Below are positions 34,942-48,000 of a stretch of 64,000 bases of DNA, piece after piece (within the stretch, counting starts at the first letter, position 1; each line of letters opens with the position of its first letter). The notes below the pieces were generated by a model, which was not told the DNA's origin, made no database searches, and saw only the letters and a list, made by a program, of their open reading frames with translations. Location of the stretch: positions 6,687,465 through 6,751,464 of the forward strand of contig JABAKD010000027.1 in NCBI GenBank assembly GCA_012845835.1, read 5' to 3'. Made by a program: the position numbers and the translations under genes. This DNA comes from Undaria pinnatifida. Lineage: Eukaryota; Sar; Phaeophyceae; Laminariales; Alariaceae.

Positions 34942-36239
34942 ACTATTAATACTACTCCCTCGTATTATATTGCTTCGCACGTAAAAGCTTTCGTATTCGT
35001 ATTCCGCACGGGGGGCTCTCTTGCTTGTGCCAGTTTTGCCGGGATGTATAGGCTTCTTGTGGTGGATGGTGTTGGTGTTCTCCGTGGGTTAGGCTACGAC
35101 CACCTGCTGCCTGGTCCCCGCCCTGCAGGCAGGTGTGTTCATGGAGCGGCAGCGGCAGCAACGGGAAAACAACAGCCGCCCATCGTTCTGCAGAAAATAA
35201 TCGTGTACGGTTTTGAGCATAAATTTAAGGATCGTTTGTATTTTGATATTTACAAAAAACGGCCGTTATGTTCAAGTCTGTATTTGCGCGCGACTCGTTG
35301 CGGAAATTCATCATCATATCGCTCCGTTGGCTGCGTTTTCAAAAATACGAAAACTATTTCGAAATCGAACGGCAAAGAAATGTGTTTTTCAGTTTTTTTG
35401 GTCCACTTTTCTTCTGAGTTTTTTTTTCGACGTGAAGATGCTAGGAGACCGCGGCTTGACGGCTTGACTGACCCACAGTTTAGTAAAAAAATTGTAGAAA
35501 GTCAAAGTTGGCCATGACGGGCCAGGCTCCTGTCATATTCGCTTCTTGCGGACTGAAAGATTTTCCCAAAAACACTGAATCCAAGGAATTTTCAACTTTG
35601 CACAATACAAGGAAGGATCCTGGGCGACGACGCGAAGGCAACCTAAAAGAAGGAACGGGGCTAAAGGTCGTGACAACCGCGAGCAACAGCGGTGGGGGCG
35701 GGGCGGACTTTGACGGGAAGGCAGCCTCTGCCGAGCGGGGAGGTAATTTAATTGGAATTTAATTTTGCTGTATCGAGCACAGCTGCTGCTGTAGCAGTTG
35801 GTTTTTCGTTTTTTTTTACGAGTAGTACAACAACAGCAGCATGTACCAAAAAACTGGTCGAGATACACAGCAGCCTTTGAAGCTGAGTTATACCTCGATC
35901 GCTCCTGATCTATCATCATCTCGAAGGAAATTGGCCGGGGAGAGACCCCCCTAGATGCTACCAGCAGGGCTAGCAGGCCTGTACTGCTCTTACCGCGAGC
36001 AACGAGTACTACTCTCGTGCTGCTGCTGCTGCTTCGGCCATTTTCGACCGACCATTCTGCGCACGAATTCGAACAGACTGCTCCTTAAAGACTATTCGTC
36101 CTAATAACCACGCGGGACTGTCATTTTTCCGGAGTATCTGATCATCCCGAGAACAAATCACAGCACTCACGATCTCACGATCACCGCCCTCATTCCCTCA
36201 CTCACAACTACAGCAGTGAGCACGGCTCACACCGCCATC
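34942..36239. promoter_or_regulatory. Candidate bidirectional promoter between the two NTR genes
   Basis: The start codons of the divergent paralogues face away from each other across 1.3 kb. No clear TATA box is placed for the plus gene; its leader is rich in CACTCAC and CTCAC words (36160-36230). On the minus side a TATAATA-like word is about 20 bases before the ATG, which is close to be a promoter element. A 234-codon plus-strand frame starting at 34813 overlaps exon 1 of the minus gene in antisense and has no recognisable content. Shared control is an inference from layout. Confidence 0.35.
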
Positions 36240-36394
36240 ATGCGGTTCCTTGAAGAAGTTCGAGCCCTCTTCGCCATCGTGGCGATGCTCCCTTGGGTGG
36301 GCGCGACGTGTCTCTGCTCCGGCGGCGGCGACCTCTGCAGCCAGTACGACCAGGCGTCCGTGGTCATTCACGTCAAGGTTTTAAGCACGGCCGG
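36240..36394 (+). CDS. Exon 1 of the plus-strand NTR gene
   Basis: 155 nt encoding the signal peptide ([20 protein letters not shown]) and [20 protein letters not shown]. It stops in phase 2 at GCCGG followed by GTGAGAAC, the same phase and domain position as exon 1 of the divergent paralogue. The upstream in-frame GTG at 36216 was not used because the ATG gives a standard signal peptide. Confidence 0.75.
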
Positions 36395-39300
36395 GTGAGA
36401 ACATACACAAAGCGTTAGTAGTCCGTACTACAAATCATACATTATTAATAGTTCGTTTGTCTAAAACGCAGCAAGGAACGGCAGAATAGTAGCATCGTTT
36501 TTTACCCCCGTGTACAGGAGTAGTCTATAGATGGAGGCTCATACAGTCAACATGGGGCTTCGCTTGTCGCTTGGTACCCGGTATTATAGGCTTCCATCGC
36601 CTCCTCGCCCGCAGGGGGCGGACCCTTTTTGCGCTGCCGTGGCATTTACTCGCGTAGCGTATTTTTTTCCTTCCCGGGATTTCTCTCTCCTGAAAACTAT
36701 TATAACGAAAAAAACGCAATGTAGTGCAGTACCAGGTATACGATTAGACTGTCGATCTAGAGACTAGGTTATAGACTAATCGGCCACGCGTAGTTCCTTT
36801 AGTGCGACCTACAATGTAGTGGATTGTTCATCATCACGCGTGTAGCGTGATACACTACTCGCGCTGCCGTACCTTACCACATACCGGTAAACGGTTAGTC
36901 TATTAATAGACTACTATAATAGTTGATGACATTGCCCTCTTCTTTGTCTGGTTTTGCTGTACTGCTGTACCAGGTAGTCCCCAAAGAGTCAATGGCAACA
37001 CTTTCAATCCCTTCGAGATCCATGTAGTATTATAGTCTAATTACCTGGTGTAGCGACAAAAATAGTGTACAATTGTTCCGGCATGGGCCAACCCACACGA
37101 AGCCGCTCGACCGAGCTATTGAGGGCTAGCGGTACTCGCACCAGCATGATGATACCGCCCGTCGTACAGCCGCGCGTCCACCTTATACAACGATGGACGG
37201 TTGGCTGGTAACATGGCGCTCTTTTTCGTTGTCTAGTTATTTAGACTATACAGAAAACCTCGACGTCCCAAAAGAGTCAATCCTTTCGACCCCTTCGGGA
37301 TCCAGTTGTAGCGACCGAGTGCAATATTTTGTCTTTTCGAAAGAGTCTAGAATCTGATGTATACACCAGGTATATATAACTCAAAGCGCTACGTTCGCTC
37401 AGGAATGAAAAATACAACAAAATTATGTGACGCGGACAGAGTTTTTTTTGCGATTGATTGCAGATGCAAACTGGCAACGTTAACAATGCCGAGAGTCCCG
37501 CCGCCGTGCTCCGGGAAAACAGCCCAGACGCCACATGCATGGGTATACCGTATGCGCCTGTGGTAGCTTGCTTTGAGCACTCGCGATGTATATGCCTGTC
37601 TCGAGGTTTGCGACTACGAGTACAGACTGTTTTTTGCTGTCTAAGATAGCGAATTGGCAAGGACACTGGGTGTGCAGTTTGATCAAAAACGCACGTCAGT
37701 CACACGATATGTTCAACACTAAACAAGCACATATGACGTCTAGACGGTGGTCCGCCACAGAGCCAAGGAAGTAGTGTCAAAGCGGCACTTGGAAAAACAA
37801 AAGTAGTGCGGCTGTAACATTACTCGTACGCATTCAAAGAACAGCAACACCAACAAAGAAAAAAGGACACAAAAAAGGCAAAATATACTCGACGGCGTAC
37901 GTATACTGCTCCTGTGAAAAAGATAACCCAACAAACCAAAATCAACCCCAAAGGAACAGGAAAGCGAATGAAATTGTTAAGGTATTAGACTAGTGTCCAC
38001 TAATTTTTCTTCTTGTCCTGCCGTCGACGCCATTTGTTAAGGTATTAGTGGGGTATTAGTCCGTTTGACCACTTCCAAAAGGTTAATCAATAGCTTACCC
38101 AAACTAAGCCTTGTAACAAAATACTTCGTACCTGGTACCTGGTATCAGCGTAGCGGGTACCAATAAACATACCTATGAATTTCTCCTCTGTGGTCGTTCT
38201 TGTGGCCATTAAAAAAATCGCCTATTGGGCTGAACAGACTTTTGAATTGCACCTGCTGCTGGGCCTTTCGAACAGCTGTTTTGTTGTCACAGCTTTCTGC
38301 TGCTGGGCCTTTCGAACAGCTGTTTTGTTGTCACAGCTTTCTTGAAATGCAAAGTAAGTTGAGTTCCAACCATTCGATCGGTCGTGCTCACGGCAGCTGA
38401 CGTTTTTCAATTTTTGTAAAATGTTGCATGGAAAACGTCAGCCATGTACGTCATCACAGCTTTTGAACCCCAGCCTGCCCCAGCCCAAATATTGTGGGTA
38501 CTTGTATGGATGGACCTGGACATGAACATGTACATTGGGAGGCGTTTCAACGTAGTAACATGATCAATAAGGAGTATCAGCGCCACAGAAGCCCTCGTAT
38601 CTCGCTCGTATAGGAAATATTAAGGTTTGAATGTGTTGGATCCGTGGGCCAGATCTACAGGTCCTGACCGTGGGTCAGAAGAACACAACTCTCAGGTCGA
38701 TATGTTGCCCGACCCGTGACATGACCCGTATCTCGCGGGTCATGAACCTACCCGACCCGCGAGAATTGAAAACCTGTTGATCCGTCCCGATCCGACCGGC
38801 GAGATTTCAAAACCTCATGATGACCCAACCCGACCCGACCCAACCCGTAAGATTTCCAAAGCTCTTGACCTGACCCGACCCGACCCGTGAGACTTCGAAA
38901 CCTCTTGACCCGGCCCGACCCGGCCCGTGAGGTTTTGAAAACGCCCTGACCCGACCCGCGGGTCGGGTCATGATCCGTGAAGAGCCCTGTGTAATGTATT
39001 GGTAATCGCCGTAATGCAGACAAGCCATCGCGGTAATTTGACCGAAATAGCGGTAACATAACTGTACTCGCGATTTTATGACGATAATCGCGGTAACGTG
39101 ACGGGTATTCGGAGCATTATGTCGGTAGTCACGGTAACACGACAGTGTTGGTGGCAACTACTACCAGGTATGTACGGTGTTCGCAGTAATTCGACGGCTT
39201 GTCCCCGTAACACGACGGCTATAACACGGCAATATAAAACTTCGGCGGTAAACGTTGGTGAAACTTGAATCACCGCGAGAACGTGCGAACAATGAAAAAA

Positions 39301-42300
39301 AAAAAAACATGAGACAGTAGATTTAAGCAGTAAACGGCATTTACGATCCCAAATCTCTGAAGGCTCAACGAGTGCCAACATCGGCTGCCACCGCCTGATA
39401 TTTTCAGTAATATTAGATTTTTGCTTGCCTTTCGATGACGCACAGTGCAGTGTTCACCCCTTGGCCAAAAACGGTTTTGCCTTGGATGCCACCAGACGAC
39501 TACCAGCAGGCTTTAGTGTGGAACTACCGGCCCAATACCCTTGACAGCGCGACAGCGCGCGTTTTCAATTGTTGCTTGATATGTCTCCTGTTCTTTGACG
39601 CTGACAACAATTTCTCATCATTGTTTTGTTTTAGGCGTCGACGTTGTACTACTGCAAACACCCGCCCCGCCGTCGACACGTTCGAACCCTAAGATACAAC
39701 GCCCCACGTTTTAATTAATTCGTACTGATTCCAGACTTTTACTAGTCTCCACCGTCGAAGCAGACGATATAGTATGCGGCGTAGGAGGAGTACGCGTGTT
39801 CTGTTCCGGCGTCACGTAACGGGACAGCTGACGAAACAACGCCATCGATTGCTGCCACCTTCGTCGCGATCCTTCGTCCTCCTTTCCTGCTCGTCTTGTT
39901 TGCTTGGAGGTGCCTCTATCTCCTTTTCGCTTTTGAAATAAATTTTATAAATGCACTTGAGCTGTGGGATCGAGGATTTTGTCGAAACTCGTCCTTGCAA
40001 GCTGTGTGTGATACTCCGATCGCGCGCATTACGAGTGTACGTCAACAGAGGCTCTATAAAGACATAATAGTGTTTGATCTTTCTGTGCGCGGCAGCTACG
40101 TATAACCCACTCTGAGGGAGACGACATATTTTTATTGGATGCATAGCCCTTGTTGTGCAGTTAGTAGTATCATTGTACGGTGTTATCATGGCGGTGCTCA
40201 CCATCCGACAGTGCATGTGCAGTGTGAGCTTCAACGTTAATCGCCCATAACATTCCCTACAGAAGAAAGCCTCTGAAAAAAAGGAAACCCATGCAGAGAG
40301 TCTACCTCGCTACTACATCTACTTCCCGCTTACCTGACAATATTTGCCTACGGTATTCCGTTTTTTGTCCGTGCTCCCCCTTTCTCAATACATGCTCTTC
40401 ACGTTCTGTCCTTAAACCCTAAGCTGCATTCAAGATCCACCCCCTCGCCATCAGTGTGGATCTGTTTCACGCGCACCCTGCTCTTTCTCGCTTCCTGGCA
40501 GTCCCTTAGCTGGAGTTTGAAGCGTGATGTTATCGTGTTCGCCATCCGGCAATGTGCAGAACCAAAGTTTCAACGTCGACCGTTTTCACTCCCCTCCCCC
40601 TCCCCCCCCCCCCTCCCCCCTCGCATAATTAAGAAAAACCAGGGAAAACAAGGCCAGTAAACCTACGTGCGTACCAGGTATGCGCGATTAAAACTTACAA
40701 ACCAGGGATGGTTATTTCGTATATAGATGCGGATCAACTACGCATAATACGTAAGGTAACAAAGCAACACCCTCCCGGGCGAGCGTCAAAGGTGATTTCC
40801 TCCACAGCGCTGTACAGAGTCATCCCAAGCTACTCGTAGGGGTGCAGCATATTCAAGGAATTTTCTGAGCTCCTACCATGAGGAGCTCAATCAACATTTA
40901 AAAAAAACATGATTTCGAGGACATTCGTTCGTGCAACTCGACCAACATGTTTTAAGCGCTTCTGCCAGTGGTCCCAAAAACAGTATCCATATCCTCGCAA
41001 AATTGTCCTTCTAACCTATAGTTTTTACACACACGGGGAACGTTTGGCCACGGTCGTGCAACCCCTAGAGCGGGACGACTCCACGGTGCAAAAGCGCTCG
41101 GACACGCATGCACGGAAATATCTCCGACGAGGTCGGTCCAAAGCCGCCGCTATCGCTGTGTGTTCTGTACCCTAACGGTTTTGGAGGAAATCTGCTCTGA
41201 AGAAAACAGCCCGGGGGGTGTGGTATCTTAGCGTGGAAGCTGTGTTGACTGATATTTCTTCAAGTGCTTTTATATTCCTATGAGTACTAGAACGGAACAT
41301 TGCTGGTAGTGTTACTGCTGCTGCTGCTGCCCCCGCTACTACTGCCACCACCACCACTTCAACCACTACGTCAACACAGACACTTTCCCCCTGGAAAACC
41401 GCCTCCAAGACAAACCAGTCGAGCCATCATCCACCTTACCCTCCCTACCACCACTAACCCACTACAGTATTTCAATCTTCCCTCCCGGCCAACCTCACAG
41501 AACGACCGGCGGGGTCCAACCCAACGGTGACACAATATGCGGCTTCGAAACGATCGGTGCATACAAGGGACAGCTGGACCACCTCTACGCGCAGCCCGGC
41601 GAGAGCTTCGATATAACCACTTGGGGCGACAGCGCCCCCTGCGGGGTTACGCTTGTCGCCGGGCAGGAGTACCTGGTCGGCCTTTACGACAACGCAAACG
41701 GCGATGGTGGCGGTGAGCAGTCCCAGTCCATGGACCCGTGCGGAATATTTCGCGAGTGGGAGACGGTGACCAAGGACGACTGGGTCACCCTGAAGGACGG
41801 ATGCCGCAACCGCGGCAACGGCGGCAGCCCCGACGGCAGCCCCGACGGCGGCGCTGTCGTCCCCCGCGGCCTCAGCATGTCCGGCTTCCCTCCCCACAAG
41901 CCCCCCTCTTTTCCCCACCACCCTCCCTCTACCCCCCACCACCCCCCCCCTCTTCACCCCCCTCGCCCCCCCCGCATCCCCCGTCCCAAGCCCCCCCATA
42001 ATCCCTCCGACGAGCTCCCCGACAAGCCCCCCGACGAGCCCCCCGACGGCCCACAACGCGGCTCTCGTGACCTCGGTCACAGACGCCACAGTGGTGGTGG
42101 CAAGAAAGATGGCCGTGGTTCCAAGGGTGGCGGTGGCCGCGGTGGTGGCCACCATGGTGGTAGTGGCCGCGGTGGTGGCTACCGTGCCCTTAGTGCTCTC
42201 GGCAGTGGAGACCACGGTAGCCGTGTTGACGGTGGCAAGCATGGCGACCCTCGCCACCCAATCCCCAGCAAGGTTGGCGAGAGCGACAAGGGCGGCAATC

Positions 42301-44982
42301 ACCGTGCTGACGGTGGTGATCAGGATGGCGGCTCCCGCTTCCTCAGAGGGCCCAGCCCCAGCGGCCGCGGTCGCCCTGGCGACTACGATTCCCACGACCG
42401 CTCCCCCGAGCCCCCCCTCGGCCTCCGCGAAGATTCCCGCACGCCCGGCCCGCCCGGGCCTCCCCACAACCCCCCCCCCCTCCCCAAGCCCCCCCGCAAT
42501 CCCCCCCCCACCCGCGGCCACCCCCGCCCGCCCTCCGCCCCCGTCCTCCCCCACCCCCGTCCCCACCCCCCCGGCGACCACCGCCCTGGCGATGTGGACG
42601 ACAAGTACGACGACGGCGACGCTTGCGGCGATGGGGTTTGCGAACCTGGTCAGGTGAGGAGGTGGAATCCATGGCATGTGGTGATGGTTTGTAGACAACA
42701 ACGAACCAATGAGTTTCATTCAATCAATCGACGATTGTTGTTTTGGTACTGTAGGGGTGTTTCGCGGGGACCCAAAATTCGGTCGCGTAGAAGAACACTG
42801 CCAGGAAAGTATTGAAACCAACGAACCCAAGGTTCACCCAACCCACAAAAAGAAATGGCGAAAACGGACCAAAAACGGTCGGCACGTTTGACCCATTTCC
42901 AATTTCAACTGTTTTCTTAGCCAAACTCCTAATTTGATTTCTTCCCATGTCGGGACTGCCGTGCTAAAAGTTAACCTATCGTGGGTTGTGTTGACCTCGG
43001 GGTTGTAACGTTCGTCGGTTTCGTTTTAATTTTAGTGTGGTTTTCTACCCCACCAAATGTACGTAGTATAGCGCAAAAACACGACATTCAACCAGTCTAT
43101 CTATGTATTATCCATCAACCAGTCTAGTAGTCAGCCAACCAACCGAACGATCGACCAACCAACCAACCAACCAAACAATTTCATTCACGCGGATAACCAA
43201 CAGTCGTGGAGAGTGAGTGCCAATGAAAGGGGTGTTTGCGAGACACAAACTTTGGTTGGGTAGGACTTAGGTTGGAAAAAAACATATAACGTAATAGTAT
43301 TGAAACCGTCGAACGCCACAATCTAAGGGCAGCCCAACCCACGAAAAACCAGACAAACAGCAGGTTAGAAACATGTTTCCCTAACTTTTTTTTTCAAGTT
43401 TTCTGACCTAATTCGTTCGGGGGTGGCTTGGCCTTGTGGCGTGGCGTTCTTCGGTTTCGATACTTTTTTTTATATGTTTTCCGACCCATACATATTTTCG
43501 GGATTTACAAACGCCCCTGCTTACTGAAGAGCACGAGGGCTGACAAGTGCACGGGGAAGGCGAGACGGGGGAAGGAGACAGGAGTCAGGGAGCACGTTGG
43601 GGGGGGGGGTTTACTCAATTTGTGCATGGCCGTAGTCGTATGGCCACAGACCCTCGCCTCCGTACTATGCCGGGACGGAGCACGTCGGGTTTTCACCAAC
43701 CAGGCAGACATTGCTTGCACCAAGCGCGAAGAGCCGTGGGGTGTTCGGCGAGTCGCATGAACGGTGAACTGCATCCTTCCAAGAACCGCTCATAAGACGG
43801 ACGTCGGCACCTTGCGCCTACTTTCTTGTTTATGGATGACAGCGCCAATGAGTTAGCTTGTTTTCTGGTGTGGTCACTCCAGAGACAGCAATGGGTATTA
43901 CTATGCAACTGCCTCGTGGGTGCCTTACCGTATTCACACTACGCAATGCGACGATTCCCCTTGTGCGGAGCTGGGGTTCTCCACCCCGCACAATATTATC
44001 TAACTCAATAACCATCATGGTGACCGCCATAAAAACAAAACAACAAGAAACAAAAACAACAAAAACAAAAACGGCACCCCGGTTGTCTAACTCACGCACT
44101 GACTGGCATGTTTTACAGCGCCGTTGCCAACCAACGCCAACCCCAACATACATATAATGTTTTAGAGCATCGGTGCCAACCGAGGCCAACTATTGTATAT
44201 ATATATATGAATATTAAGAGGGGCGAGTTGGGGGGAGCGAGGGGTAATTGATTGCATTGCGTACAGCTGTCCGTTGTTGTTGACATTATATCTGCAAAAA
44301 AAATGCGTATATTTATTTTGTATGTATAAGTTACCACGTATATCCATCAACAATTAATGTTGAACGTACTAAAGAGGTGGAGCTGTGCTGCTACGAGGAC
44401 GATCAGTTATGCCCCGAGGTTTACATCAGGGATCTAACGTGCTTGCCCCGGGAAATGCCTCGCCGTCGCCAGTGTAGTTGTGATCCGGAAAAATCCGCGC
44501 GTGAAGACCCCAACTTTTTTGCGGTAATTTCGTTTTGTGGAACGGATCAGGTAGGGAGGCTGAACAAACGGCGTGCGATTGGGTCGTATGCTCCGCCAGG
44601 GCTGGCACTTTTGGTGCCCAATGGCTGATTGCTAGGATAGAGGTAGCTCAATTTTTTTGTGTGTGGCCCCGACTGTTTTCTGAACGACGAGGCTCCTTAA
44701 CGCCTTTGCAATCACTCAATCGATCAATCAATCAACCAACCGATCAACTGACCAGTCGACCAGTAGACCCATCAATCAGCCAATCAATCAGCCAACCAAT
44801 TAATCCGCTAACCAATCAATCAACTAATCAATCAATCAACCAACCAACAAACTAATCAACCAACCAACCAATCAATCAATCAATCCATCAATCAATCCAT
44901 CATTCAATCAATCAATCACCCAATCAACCAAACACCCAACCAACCAATCAATCAATCAATAAATCAATCCATCAATCAATCG

Positions 44983-45017
<35 letters not shown>

Positions 45018-45022
45018 CATCG

Positions 45023-45055
<33 letters not shown>

Positions 45056-48000
45056 CCAACCAATCAACCAACCAACCAATCAATCAATCAACCGACCGAC
45101 CGACCGACCGACCGACCGACCGACCGACCGACCGACCGACCGACCGACCGACCGACCGACCGACCGACCGACCGACCGACCGACCGACCGACACCGACCG
45201 ACCGACCGACCGACCGACCGACCGACCGACCGACCGACCGACCGACCGACCGACCGACCGACCGACCGACCGACCGACCAACCGACCGACCAACCGACCA
45301 ACCGACCAACCGACTGATTCTACGATAGCCCCCCCCCAAAACCGGCGATTTTTTTTAACGAACGTTTCATGGCTGGTCGAAACGAGGAAGGATGCTATGA
45401 AAAAAAACATCCTCAAACATGTTCTTGTTTGCGAAGGACTATCGAACGATGACGTCGGGGCGGCAAGGGGCATCGTATTTTAGGAGATACGGCCTGGAGC
45501 TGGTTTCAAAACCGGCGATTTCGTTAAAGAAAGGTTGGGGGGGCTACCGTAGAATGACTCAACCGACCAACCGACCAACCGACCAACCGACCAAACAACC
45601 AACCAACCAACCAAACAACCAACCAACCAACCAACCAACCGAATCAGTCAGCTGCCTGACCCGAAACAAAATCAAGAACGCCAACCAACCGTCCAACCAA
45701 CCGATTTCATTAGCGGGTTGAAACAAAAGTGGAGGGTCCTACAGTAAGGGGGGCGAGGGGTGAAAACCGTGGGGGAGAAGGGAAGAAAAAAGACGAGCAA
45801 ACGAGGGGGGAGGGGCTTCGTTGGCCTGCAAGCGAAGAGCGGTAGAATGTTGGTGATGTCATTGTTGCTGTTGTTATCGGTGCTTCTGAGAAAGCGTGGT
45901 TATGACATTCCGGTACATCCTCATATTTTCTGTTTCTCATCACGTTTCGGGATTTGAAACTCACTCTGCACACTGTTGACCTTAACGCCTTTACAACTGG
46001 AAACCCTTTTTTTTACGAAATTTATTGAAGTTAGTACGGGGAGGGATTTTGGCGGCTCTGAACGGGTTAAGAGGGGGGGGGAAAGTAGTAAGAAAATTGA
46101 CGATCCCAGCATCTTTTTTCACACGAAACAACCCGGGCTGCTAGATAAGGTGCCGTCGATTTTATTCACATTCGAACTCCAAAGAAAAGTACCTGTAAGA
46201 CATGCGGATAGCTTGCTTGCACTGCCGTGTGGTGCATGCTTGCGCCGTAGGGGTGCCACCCGCCGGGTACCCGCCACGAACAGGTACCCGCCAAATTCTG
46301 GAGGTCGGACTCGGACTCCCCACCGGGTAACCCAGCTTTTCAGGGGAACGGGACCGGGTCCACCGGGTACCCGGGTACCCGGGTACCCGGACAACATGTG
46401 GTCCCGTTTACGGTCGTCAAGCGGGCCTAACAAGTGGATGATAGTGCGTGCTTCGGTTGCATTTGGCGGAGAGAACTACAATCGCCAAACGCTACCAGCT
46501 ATGCATTCTAACGCAAGATCATCCTCTCTCCGTTTTAGATTGAATGGCCATTGCTATCGGAACCTCTTCTTCGTCGGGAGCTCAACCCTGAACAAGCTCG
46601 GTCACGTTGTAGCCCACGATCCCTGAAGAAGACGTATGTGTGTATGTAAGGTGCTTTAGTTCAAGCGTTGTGTTTATTAGACGGGATCGTTTATTTCGTA
46701 TTTGAAAGGTGTCTGGAGGTATTATCAGGCATGTCGATCATGGGAACACGTTGCTAAACGGATACCCGGGTACCCGGCCCGAAATACTCACAATCATGGC
46801 TGGCCGTCGTAGCTGCATGCGTTATACGAAGCTGGTAGATATTGTGCGAGTATTGCGCTGAATCGTTTGTTGCATGTTTAAAGGGCTTCTGGAGGTTATT
46901 GTCAGGCCTGCTGACCACGGAGAAGCCTTGCTAAACGGGTACCCGGCCCGAAAAACCCAGCGGGTTTTGGGTCGGACCCCTGACCCTGTAACGGGTAGAA
47001 CCCGTCCGGGTAAACCCGCCGGGCACCCCTGTCGAACCGCGATACGAACGGGTTTATACGAAGTACTTTGCTTTATCGCTGTACGTGGGATCCAAAATGA
47101 TTTTATGGCAATATCAAAACGTGTTTTGTGGGTTTCCCTTGGTTTAGTTCTACTTTTCTGGAATGTTTTTGTGAGCGATCGGCGTCGAAGCTGATGGTGC
47201 TCTGATGTTGCCTCTCATTGTTTGGCGCAGGTGTGCCGCGCGCCCGACGACAGAGGGGACTTCGAGTGCCTAGCCCGCTGCGAGGATGCCGATGATAATT
47301 GCGAAGAGTTTCAGGTACGACGGTTGAATTACATTACCTGTTCAATCAATCACTCAGAAACCAACAATCAGTCAATTGTTCAACCAACCAACAAGCAATT
47401 GATTACCAAACGACTGACGAACCAACGAAACCAGCCAAGTTCATAAGCAGGCGGGATAAAGCCGACTGAAGAAAGGGGAGAGTCAATTATTGAAGATGAC
47501 GAAGGCTCTGACAAAGTGTGGGGAAGAGATAAAGGGGCAGGGGGCGGCGGGGGGGGGCAGGGGGGGCGGGGGGGTCGAGGGGGTGGCGGGCGCTTTGCTT
47601 GTCTGCATGCGCAAACCGGTCTGCTGCTGTTGGTTGGTGTTTTTGGTGTCACTTTCTACGAAAAGCATTTCGTTACGCATACACAAAACCTCTAGACTAT
47701 GCGTTAAACATCAATATTTTGTGTACAATATGCAAGTGTGCCTTAGCCCGTGCTCTCTGAGATGCTCTGATGTCCCCGTCGGTTTGCGCAGGTGTGTCTC
47801 GTCGTCGGTGACGATAACATGTGCTTCCCCAAGCACCCCGGACGCGCTGACAGCCCCAAACGTGGCGACTACGACGACAACTGCGACGGTGAAGCTTGCG
47901 AAGAGAAGGAAGAGGAGGAAGCAGAGGAGGAGGAGGAGGAGGAGGAGGAGGAGGGGGAGGAGGAGGAGGAGAAGGAGGAGGGGGAGCAGCAGCAGCAGGA

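Larger units (their letters stand above)
36395..41500 (+). other. Intron 1 of the plus-strand NTR gene (5.1 kb)
   Basis: Runs from GTGAGA to CTCACAG. It contains a 44-bp direct duplication (38261 and 38305), a hAT-like remnant at 38658-38989, and scattered TAGTCTA/TAGACTA words at 36500-37350. Two related pieces at 36970-37070 and 37265-37325 share AAAGAGTCAAT, TTTCAATCCCTTCG-type and TAGCGAC words. I find no additional exon with domain content between exon 1 and exon 2, and the two join directly into a full NTR domain. Confidence 0.6.

Noticed and set aside
34813-35517. 234-codon plus-strand frame
   Set aside because: It overlaps exon 1 of the minus NTR gene in antisense and continues through the intergenic region without recognisable domain content.
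41472-42719. 415-codon minus-strand frame rich in Ala, Val and Gly
   Set aside because: It is fully antisense to exon 2 of the plus NTR gene, which has a matching domain, splice sites and a paralogue. The antisense frame is open only because of GC-rich repeats.
45080-45473. Ser-Val-Gly-Arg repeat frames
   Set aside because: Produced by the CCGA tetranucleotide array in three minus-strand frames.
45976-46626. 216-codon plus-strand frame
   Set aside because: It lies inside intron 2 of the NTR gene and runs across transposon debris with CCCGGGTACC repeats; no domain.
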